In this document: piece after piece, positions 1 through 4,555 of the stretch
How positions within the stretch are numbered: position 1 is the first letter of the stretch
Layout of the letters: each line of letters starts with the position of its first letter
Assembly: GCA_021443285.1 (NCBI GenBank)
Contig: JABUUG010000097.1
Location: 14,543 to 20,184 of the forward strand
Length of the DNA: 5,642 nt
Source of the DNA: Bacteroidaceae bacterium
GTDB taxonomy: Bacteria; Bacteroidota; Bacteroidia; Bacteroidales; Bacteroidaceae
Direction: 5' to 3'
Notes under the pieces: generated by a model
The model's database searches: none
Told to the model about the DNA's origin: nothing
Seen by the model: the letters and a program-made list of their open reading frames with translations, nothing else
Translations under genes and position numbers: made by a program

Positions 1-234
1 GCAGTTCGACATGCTCTCTATGCGGTTGTCGATGATGTCCGGGAATCGCAGCAGCACGGGGCAGGCTATGTCGCGTATGGACAGTTCGTCAACCAGTTCG
101 CGCAGATCCACCTCCACACTGTCTTTCTTCGGTGTCACCACCACATGCCCATTCTCGTTGATGCTGAAATAAGATGCTCCCCAGCCCTTGATGTTATACA
201 TCTCGGCGGCATCGTCAACAGTCCATTTCTTCAT
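1..234 (-). CDS. speA: Biosynthetic arginine decarboxylase, N-terminal part (runs off the left edge)
   Basis: Decarboxylates arginine to agmatine with PLP, the first step from arginine to putrescine and spermidine in the cytoplasm. The minus-strand frame is open from an ATG at 234 to the window edge, giving 78 residues that start MKKWTVDDAAEMYNIKGWG. The N-terminal motifs are those of bacterial SpeA: GWGASYF at residues 17-23, GHVVVTP at 29-35, a DLRELVDEL stretch near 43-51 and RFPDIIDNRI near 63-72. The PLP-binding lysine and the catalytic C-terminal part (full family length about 630 residues) lie outside the window. The start is chosen because the homology begins there and a good promoter lies just upstream. 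The gene is divergent from the Fur-family gene and is linked by pathway to nspC further right. Family assignment is fairly certain; completeness of the gene cannot be judged. Confidence 0.9.
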   Translation of the reverse strand, partial: MKKWTVDDAAEMYNIKGWGASYFSINENGHVVVTPKKDSVEVDLRELVDELSIRDIACPVLLRFPDIIDNRIESMSNC

Positions 235-286
235 TCTTATCGCTTGAGAGATTAAGATATAGTTTCTTTTGTAAACAAATCGCGGG

Positions 287-318
287 CAAAATTACGGTTT
301 TATGGCTAATGGTGCAAA
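287..318 (-). promoter_or_regulatory. Bacteroidota-type promoter of speA
   Basis: On the minus strand a -33 element TTTG (318-315) is followed after exactly 20 bp by TAATTTTG (294-287), a full match to the TAnnTTTG -7 element of Bacteroidota primary sigma factor promoters. Transcription should start near 280, giving a leader of about 45 nt before the speA ATG. Between this promoter and the divergent fur promoter (about 319-447) I see only AT-rich DNA and a C-rich tract at 393-404, with no convincing further signal. Confidence 0.75.
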
Positions 319-447
319 CAAAAAGAGCAACTTATTTTCTCACTATCAGCATTTTATGAACATCCACACCACTTCTGTCAATGCTCCGAAATCCTCCCTC
401 CCCCACAAAGGGCGACATACATCAATTATTTTCAAAACAAATCCTTT

Positions 448-461
448 TTATTCATAAATAA
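448..461. promoter_or_regulatory. AT-rich dyad, possible operator of the Fur-family gene
   Basis: The 14 bases TTATTCA / TAAATAA form a near-perfect palindrome without spacer (6 of 7 positions pair). It touches the -33 region of the predicted fur promoter. Fur and PerR operators are AT-rich dyads with about 7-bp half-sites, so autoregulation by the adjacent gene product is possible. AT-rich DNA produces such dyads by chance, so this is only a candidate. Confidence 0.3.
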
Positions 462-492
462 TTGCAAATGCGAATTTTTAGCATTTACTTTG
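461..492 (+). promoter_or_regulatory. Probable promoter of the Fur-family gene
   Basis: ATTG (461-464) and TTACTTTG (485-492) are separated by 20 bp and match the TTTG / TAnnTTTG pattern with one mismatch each. Transcription would start near 499, leaving a 17-nt leader to the ATG at 516. Two inverted pairs overlap it: AAATGC (466-471) with GCATTT (481-486), and GCAAA (464-468) with TTTGC (489-493); these could be regulator contacts. Confidence 0.5.
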
Positions 493-515
493 CATCATCA
501 AACAAAAGAAACGGT

Positions 516-920
516 ATGTACAGCGTAGAAAACATAAAGAAAGCGGGGCTGAAGCTCACACCCCAGCGGCAGGCAGTATATGAAGCCATGATGGCATTGC
601 GCCATGCGCGCCTTGAAGAGATAGTGGCATACATGAAGGGACACCACAATGCGATGACGCTCTCCACGGTCTACCGCGTACTGGAATCCTTCTGCTCCGT
701 CGGACTGCTCACCCTCGTCTGCCACCCCGAAACGGGCGACTGCTACTACGACATCACCACAAAGGAGCACCACCACGTGTTCAACGGCACCAACATAGTG
801 GACCTCTGCGACGACGAACTCTCAGAAATGGTGCGCGAATACATCAGCGCAAAGCGACCGGAAATAAAGGATATAGACAGGATACAGATACAGATTACGA
901 TGAGTCCTAAGGATATTTAA
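516..920 (+). CDS. Fur-family (Fur/PerR-like) metal-dependent transcriptional regulator
   Basis: A 134-residue cytoplasmic DNA-binding regulator of the ferric uptake / peroxide response family. The N-terminal winged helix is clear: LTPQR at residues 14-18 and the recognition helix STVYRVLE at 50-57. The dimerisation part has the family histidine cluster EHHH at 84-87 followed by IVDL at 94-97, which aligns with the PerR H-x-H...D metal site. The structural-zinc motifs CxxC, expected just after the HxH and again near the C terminus, are absent; the four cysteines (60, 69, 76, 98) are not paired as CxxC. I chose the ATG at 516 rather than the in-frame ATG at 462 because the promoter lies at 461-492, downstream of or overlapping that earlier ATG, and because family homology starts at about residue 4. 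An A-rich AAAGAAACGG precedes the start. The metal or signal sensed (iron, manganese, zinc, peroxide) cannot be decided. The queD-like gene may be cotranscribed, as no clear promoter lies between them. Confidence 0.88.
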   Translation: MYSVENIKKAGLKLTPQRQAVYEAMMALRHARLEEIVAYMKGHHNAMTLSTVYRVLESFCSVGLLTLVCHPETGDCYYDITTKEHHHVFNGTNIVDLCDDELSEMVREYISAKRPEIKDIDRIQIQITMSPKDI

Positions 921-927
921 TAACAAA

Positions 928-939
928 TGTAACGTTACA
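928..939. promoter_or_regulatory. Perfect 12-bp palindrome between the fur-like and queD-like genes
   Basis: TGTAAC followed directly by GTTACA is a perfect palindrome 8 bp after the fur-like stop codon and about 40 bp before the queD-like ATG. It has no T run and too short a stem to be a terminator. It could be a binding site for a dimeric regulator. I found no Bacteroidota -7 element in the same gap, so any promoter it controls is unproven. Confidence 0.35.
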
Positions 940-980
940 GCCCAAACCAAATCTTTAATCACTTAAAAACACGAAATGCT

Positions 981-1544
981 ATGAGAAGTTTAACAACATT
1001 CGACCTGCAGTATGCACACAGGTTCTACGGCTTCCAGGGAGAAGCCCAGTATCTCCACGGCCACACCGGCGTCCTGACAATCGAGGTGGAGGACACCATC
1101 AACGAGGGCGTAAACATGGTATATCCGTGCAACGAAATCCAGAAGGTGGCATGGGACGTGCTCAAGAACTTTGACCACGCGCTAATCCTCCGGGAGGACG
1201 ACCCGCTGCTCCCGGCTGTCCTTGAAGTCTATGAGCAGACCGGACTGAAAGACGGCCATCCGCAGAACAAGATGAAGGGCGAGGCGTTCCGCACACCGCT
1301 TGCCACTGCCTACCCCGACTCGCGGCTCGTGGTAACGAAAGAGACCATGACTGTTGAGGGCATGATAAAGATTGTCTATGACCTGCTGAAAGACAAGCTC
1401 AACATCGCCAAGATTACGTTCACCAGTGGTGTGAACGCCGCCTGTGCGGAGTTCACCACGAAGAACGACATCGACCGCTGCCCTCTCTGCGGTATCTCGC
1501 TGAATGCTGACGGCGTATGCCCGAAGTGTGGATACAGGAAATAG
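981..1544 (+). CDS. QueD / 6-pyruvoyl-tetrahydropterin synthase family protein with C-terminal zinc ribbon and no catalytic Cys
   Basis: A 187-residue member of the COG0720 family, whose enzymes convert dihydroneopterin triphosphate to 6-carboxytetrahydropterin (QueD, queuosine pathway) or to other pterins. Family residues visible are the zinc histidines H13, H26 and H28 (the HGH motif), the D65-H66 pair in NFDHALIL, and E126 in TMTVEGM. The spacing fits QueD: the Asp-His pair lies about 39 residues after the HxH, as I recall for E. coli. However the catalytic cysteine expected at C-x3-HGH is alanine (A22), and neither the C-x5-HGH nor the E-x2-HGH variant is present; the nearest acid is E21. 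Between H66 and E126 the protein is about 20 residues longer than E. coli QueD, and at the C terminus it adds a zinc ribbon, CPLC at 167-170 and CPKC at 180-183. No other queuosine gene is in the window. The family is certain; the reaction is uncertain, so I give no gene symbol. It may be cotranscribed with the Fur-like gene and ends at the shared terminator. Confidence 0.85.
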   Translation: MRSLTTFDLQYAHRFYGFQGEAQYLHGHTGVLTIEVEDTINEGVNMVYPCNEIQKVAWDVLKNFDHALILREDDPLLPAVLEVYEQTGLKDGHPQNKMKGEAFRTPLATAYPDSRLVVTKETMTVEGMIKIVYDLLKDKLNIAKITFTSGVNAACAEFTTKNDIDRCPLCGISLNADGVCPKCGYRK

Positions 1545-1581
1545 AAAAACACAACCACTTTACACCCCGCGTTTTCAACGC

Positions 1582-1633
1582 AAAAAAAAAGTCAGGCTGA
1601 GTGCTGATGCTCATGCCTGACTTTATTTTTTTT
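1582..1633. terminator. Bidirectional rho-independent terminator between convergent genes
   Basis: The arms AAAGTCAGGC (1588-1597) and GCCTGACTTT (1615-1624) pair perfectly over 10 bp, and an inner TGAG / CTCA extends the stem with one bulged T, leaving an 8-nt loop. Nine A residues precede it (1582-1590) and a T-rich run follows (1622-1633), so it can end transcripts of the queD-like gene on the plus strand and of the acetyltransferase on the minus strand. A small extra hairpin, GCGTT / AACGC with a 3-nt loop (1569-1581), sits beside it. Confidence 0.9.
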
Positions 1634-1679
1634 ATTGCCCTCAGAAGCACGCAGCCTCCGGGGTTTCTTATTTTGCGTA

Positions 1680-2327
1680 TCACTTGTCGCAAATCATGGA
1701 GCGGTGTATCACACCGTCTGATCCCGGCAGAGGCTCTTCCGCAACCAGCCGGAAGCCGCGCTTGCAGTAATAATCCACATTCTTCTGTGTGTGGGTCTCA
1801 AGATAACAGGGCAGCTCCATACGCCTTGCGAACCTCGTGGCGAAGCCAAGCAGGCGGGTGCCGTTGCCCTGGCTCTGGAAGTCCGGATTTGTGGCGAGCT
1901 GGTAGAGGTAGAGGTCGTTGAAGCCCGTGAACTTCTTCCTCATCCCTGTAGCGTAGCTCTCATAGTTTATCATTCTTAACGCTCCGCCTATGCCGTAGTC
2001 GAACACCGTCTTCAGTCCACCGCTGAGGATGTACGACATGGTCTTGATGGTCTTGAAGCCGGGCTCGCACACCACTATGTAGTCGTTGCACTTGTCGTTG
2101 CACGACAACACTATGGAATGGTTTACCAGCGTCTTGAAGGTTACGAGCGCATGATGCCTCACCTGCTCAAAGGTGGCGTCCTTCTTCATGTGGGTGAACA
2201 GCGGGTCTCCGTCAAATGCCCTCGCCGTCGTCTCGGCAAGCTTCGGGAAATCCTTGAGCCCCATCACAAACAGCCCGTTCTGTATGGCTGTCTTCTCAAT
2301 GTCTCTAAGTATGGTACTGGGCAGCAT
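1680..2327 (-). CDS. GNAT-family N-acetyltransferase, second gene of the nspC operon
   Basis: A 215-residue protein whose C-terminal half is a GNAT acetyltransferase domain, transferring acetyl from acetyl-CoA to an unidentified amine. The segment LYLYQLATNPDFQSQGNG (139-156) is beta strand 4 plus motif A, with the Q-x-x-G-x-G pyrophosphate loop at 151-156. Then comes CYLETHTQKNVDYYCKRGF (174-192), the usual late strand and N...YY...GF helix. The N-terminal part (about 22-130) is less conserved; DFPKLAETTARAFDGDPLF near 26-44 is typical of GNAT proteins that begin with a (D)xxxAxxxxxAF helix. No signal peptide or membrane segment is evident. The start at 2327 lies 30 bp after nspC; an internal ATG at codon 22 (MGLKDFPKL) fits the family boundary but has no better leader. 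Position in the nspC operon suggests, but does not show, an N-acetyltransferase acting on polyamines. The gene ends at the bidirectional terminator. Confidence 0.8.
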   Translation of the reverse strand: MLPSTILRDIEKTAIQNGLFVMGLKDFPKLAETTARAFDGDPLFTHMKKDATFEQVRHHALVTFKTLVNHSIVLSCNDKCNDYIVVCEPGFKTIKTMSYILSGGLKTVFDYGIGGALRMINYESYATGMRKKFTGFNDLYLYQLATNPDFQSQGNGTRLLGFATRFARRMELPCYLETHTQKNVDYYCKRGFRLVAEEPLPGSDGVIHRSMICDK

Positions 2328-2357
2328 ATCTGTTATGTTTTTGGTTTCTGTGAAATA

Positions 2358-3491
2358 TCAATCCATGCGCAGCTTGTAGTCCTCGTAGGTGAACTCGCGC
2401 AGAAGTTCCGTCGTTCCGTCCATACGCCTTATGGCTATTGCCGGATGCGGTATGCCGTTGAACATGTGGGTCTTCACTGTCGTGTAGTGTATCATGTCCT
2501 CGAAGACTATCTCCTCGCCTGTCTCCAGCCTGTGGTCGAACTGCCAGCAGCCGATGAAGTCGCCTGACAGGCAGGAGTTCCCGCCAAGGCGATAGATATT
2601 AGGGGCGTTCTCCCCATCGCGGCATATACGGGCGTTCCTCACTTCGGGCTGGTAAGGCATTTCGAGGCAGTCGGGCATGTGGCAGGCAAAGCTCACGTCG
2701 AGTATGGCGGTCTTTATGCCATTGTTCTCCACTATATCCACCACATGCGCCACGAGCGTTCCCGTCTGCCATGCAAAGGCGGAACCTGGCTCGAGGATGA
2801 TGCGCAGATGCGGGTAGCGGCTGTGCAGGGCGTTCAGCAGCGAGATGAGATGCCCGGTGTCGTAGTCCCGGCGTGTCATGAGGTGTCCGCCGCCAAGGTT
2901 CAGCCATCTCAGCTGAGCGAACCACCTGCCGTATTTCGCCTCCAGATGCTCCAGCGTGCGCTCCAGTGTGTAGGAGTCGTCCTCGCAGTGGCAGTGGCAG
3001 TGGAAGCCGCGGATGCCTTCGGGCAGCTGGTCGGGCAGACTGTCGCTGGTCACTCCGAAGCGGCTACCGGGGGCGCAGGGGTTGTATAGCTCCGTCTCTA
3101 TCTCTGAATATTCGGGGTTGACGCGGATGCCGCAGCTGACGGGATGGTCGGCGGCGAGCGTCTGCTGATAGAAGCGCGCAAACTGCGAGAGGGAGTTGAA
3201 GGTGATATGGTTGGAGCATCTGAGGAACTCGGGGAAGTTGTCTTCGGTGTATGCCGGCGAATAGCTGTGGGCATAGCTGCCGAACTCCTCGTATGCAAGG
3301 CGTGCCTCGTAGGGCGAACTGGCGGTGGTGTGGCTTATATATTCGCGGAAAATGGGGAATGTCTTCCACAGCGCAAACGCCTTGAACGCCAGTATTACCT
3401 CCACATCGGCGCGCTCCGCCACATCCTTTATCAGCGAAAGGTTGCGCCGAAGCAGCTGTTCTTCTACGATATAGCAAGGCGGGGAGGGCAT
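2358..3491 (-). CDS. nspC: Carboxynorspermidine / carboxyspermidine decarboxylase
   Basis: A 377-residue PLP enzyme (alanine-racemase/ODC fold, type III) that decarboxylates carboxyspermidine or carboxynorspermidine to spermidine or norspermidine, the last step of the alternative spermidine pathway in Bacteroidota and Vibrio. Counting from the ATG at 3491: PSPCYIVEE-like N terminus at 2-11, PLP lysine K37 in LAFKAF, conserved SPYEARLA near 59-66, HxH segment at 164-168, glycine-rich NLGGGH at 198-203, EPGSAF at 234-239, and GGNSCLSGD at 303-311 with the catalytic-type Cys307 and Asp311. Length matches the family (about 370-400). An in-frame ATG at 3536 would add 15 residues (MYLCPRIYLVNSEDN), but the -7 element at 3533-3526 implies a transcript starting near 3519, after that ATG, so 3491 is preferred. 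The partner carboxyspermidine dehydrogenase is not in the window. Followed after 30 bp by the GNAT gene. Confidence 0.92.
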   Translation of the reverse strand: MPSPPCYIVEEQLLRRNLSLIKDVAERADVEVILAFKAFALWKTFPIFREYISHTTASSPYEARLAYEEFGSYAHSYSPAYTEDNFPEFLRCSNHITFNSLSQFARFYQQTLAADHPVSCGIRVNPEYSEIETELYNPCAPGSRFGVTSDSLPDQLPEGIRGFHCHCHCEDDSYTLERTLEHLEAKYGRWFAQLRWLNLGGGHLMTRRDYDTGHLISLLNALHSRYPHLRIILEPGSAFAWQTGTLVAHVVDIVENNGIKTAILDVSFACHMPDCLEMPYQPEVRNARICRDGENAPNIYRLGGNSCLSGDFIGCWQFDHRLETGEEIVFEDMIHYTTVKTHMFNGIPHPAIAIRRMDGTTELLREFTYEDYKLRMD

Positions 3492-3525
3492 ATTATCTTC
3501 ACTATTCACCAAGTAAATCCGTGGG

Positions 3526-3533
3526 CAAAGATA
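3526..3533 (-). promoter_or_regulatory. -7 element of the nspC promoter
   Basis: TATCTTTG on the minus strand matches TAnnTTTG exactly, about 35 bp before the nspC ATG at 3491. No TTTG is found 19-21 bp upstream (that region reads GCC plus a T run), so the -33 element is weak or missing, which may indicate activation by a regulator. Expected transcript start is near 3519. Confidence 0.6.
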
Positions 3534-3560
3534 CATTATCTGATTGATAAAAAGGCGATT

Positions 3561-3622
3561 GAATGCACAAAAAAGTCAAGAATGCACAGATAGTGCAAAC
3601 AAAACACATCGCTTTTTGCACA
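3561..3622. promoter_or_regulatory. Cluster of TGCACA motifs between the nspC and etfBA promoters
   Basis: GAATGCACA occurs twice as a direct repeat (3561-3569 and 3580-3588), TGCACA recurs at 3617-3622, and GTGCA at 3593-3597 forms an inverted pair with TGCAC at 3583-3587 around a 5-bp spacer. Four related sites within 62 bp of intergenic DNA between two divergent promoters suggest regulator binding. The regulator is unknown. Confidence 0.4.
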
Positions 3623-3648
3623 TAACAGTGGTGTTATGTGTAATTTTG
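3615..3648 (+). promoter_or_regulatory. Bacteroidota-type promoter of etfBA
   Basis: TTTG (3615-3618) and TAATTTTG (3641-3648, exact TAnnTTTG) are separated by 22 bp, slightly more than the usual 19-21. The start site is expected near 3655, giving a leader of about 30 nt before the etfB ATG. The long spacer, wholly occupied by a palindrome, suggests regulation at this promoter. Confidence 0.7.
3619..3640. promoter_or_regulatory. Perfect 22-bp palindrome filling the etfBA promoter spacer (candidate operator)
   Basis: CACATAACA (3619-3627) and TGTTATGTG (3632-3640) are perfect inverted repeats of 9 bp around the 4-bp spacer GTGG. The palindrome begins one base after the -33 TTTG and ends one base before the -7 TAATTTTG. 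A dimeric repressor bound here would block RNA polymerase, or a MerR-like activator could correct the long spacing. I do not recognise the half-site as that of a named regulator. Confidence 0.55.
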
Positions 3649-3684
3649 CGGCGATTTTTTGGAACATCACATTAATAAAATAAC

Positions 3685-4554
3685 ATGAAAATGAACATTA
3701 TTGTGCTTGCAAAGCAAGTTCCGGACACAAGAAATGTGGGCAAGGACGCAATGACCGCGGAGGGTACCATCAACCGCGCCGCACTGCCCGCAATCTTCAA
3801 CCCGGAAGACCTGAACGCCCTTGAACAGGCGCTCCGTCTGAAAGAACAGAATCCTGGTTCTACTGTGGGTATTCTGACAATGGGACCTCCGCGCGCTGCG
3901 GAGATTATCCGTCAGGGACTCTATCGCGGTGCCGACACCGGCTGGTTGCTCACCGACCGCCTCTTTGCCGGCGCCGACACTCTCGCCACTTCCTACGCTC
4001 TCGCCACTGCCATCAAGAAGATCGGCAATGTGGATGTGGTCATCGGCGGTCGTCAGGCCATCGACGGCGACACCGCGCAGGTAGGCCCGCAGGTGGCAGA
4101 GAAGCTCGGACTCTCGCAGGTTACATACGCTGAGGAGATAGAGAAATGCGAAGACGGCAAACTGACCATACGCCGCCACATAGACGGCGGCATCGAACTG
4201 GTAGAGGCCCCCATGCCGATAGTAATCACGGTGAACGGTTCCGCCGCACCATGCCGCCCATGCAACGCCAAGCTCGTGATGAAATACAAGCGTGCCATCG
4301 TGCCGCTGGAACGCACAGAGGATATGCCATACAAGGAGCTCTACGACGAGCGGCCGTACCTCACACTCAACCAGTGGAGCGTGGCCGACGTCGACGGCGA
4401 CCCGAACCAGTGCGGACTCTCTGGTTCACCCACAAAGGTGAAGGCTATCAAGAACATCGTCTTCCAGGCAAAGGAGAGCAAGACCCTCACAGGTTCCGAC
4501 GAAGACATCAACAGCCTGATAAAAGAATTGTTGGACGAAAAGATTATCGGATAA
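3685..4554 (+). CDS. etfB: Electron transfer flavoprotein, beta subunit
   Basis: The 289-residue small subunit of the soluble heterodimeric electron transfer flavoprotein, which passes electrons between flavin dehydrogenases (typically acyl-CoA dehydrogenases) and other carriers. It starts MKMNIIVLAKQVPDT, the standard EtfB beginning, and has NPEDLNALEQALRLKE at 39-54, the VGILTMGPPRA strand-loop at 61-71, the nucleotide-binding signature GGRQAIDGDTAQVGPQ at 121-136 and the GSPTKVKAI segment at 247-255. The GDTAQVGP loop is the form found in EtfB proteins of fermenting anaerobes that bind FAD in this subunit, unlike the AMP-binding DDxNQTG form of mitochondrial ETF. Length is within the usual 250-290. 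A second ATG two codons in (MNIIVLAK) is an equally possible start. The stop codon is one base from the etfA start, so the two are cotranscribed and probably translationally coupled. Confidence 0.95.
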   Translation: MKMNIIVLAKQVPDTRNVGKDAMTAEGTINRAALPAIFNPEDLNALEQALRLKEQNPGSTVGILTMGPPRAAEIIRQGLYRGADTGWLLTDRLFAGADTLATSYALATAIKKIGNVDVVIGGRQAIDGDTAQVGPQVAEKLGLSQVTYAEEIEKCEDGKLTIRRHIDGGIELVEAPMPIVITVNGSAAPCRPCNAKLVMKYKRAIVPLERTEDMPYKELYDERPYLTLNQWSVADVDGDPNQCGLSGSPTKVKAIKNIVFQAKESKTLTGSDEDINSLIKELLDEKIIG

Positions 4555-4555
4555 T

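Noticed and set aside
393..415. C-rich tract with CCC/GGG pairing between speA and the fur-like gene as a terminator or structured RNA
   Set aside because: Stem of three base pairs only and no T run; nothing transcribed is expected to end here.
928..980. preQ1 or pterin-related riboswitch before the queD-like gene
   Set aside because: The leader is short and A-rich with only a 12-bp palindrome; I could not build a preQ1 pseudoknot or any other known aptamer.
1569..1581. Second terminator made of the GCGTT/AACGC hairpin
   Set aside because: The stem is only 5 bp and is followed by A residues, not T residues, on the plus strand; on the minus strand the T run lies before it.
2118..2567. Open frame of 149 codons on the plus strand over the GNAT/nspC junction
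   Set aside because: Spans two real antisense genes and their gap, with no domain, promoter or leader supporting it.
3064..3477. Open frame of 137 codons on the minus strand in another frame of nspC
   Set aside because: Arg/Pro/Ala/Gln-rich out-of-frame product; nspC in its own frame has all PLP-enzyme motifs.
3667..4179. Open frame of 170 codons on the minus strand across the start of etfB
   Set aside because: It is antisense to a clearly conserved etfB, has low-complexity repeats of SGESVGSGESVGAG type and no recognisable domain; it arises from the high GC codon use of the real gene.
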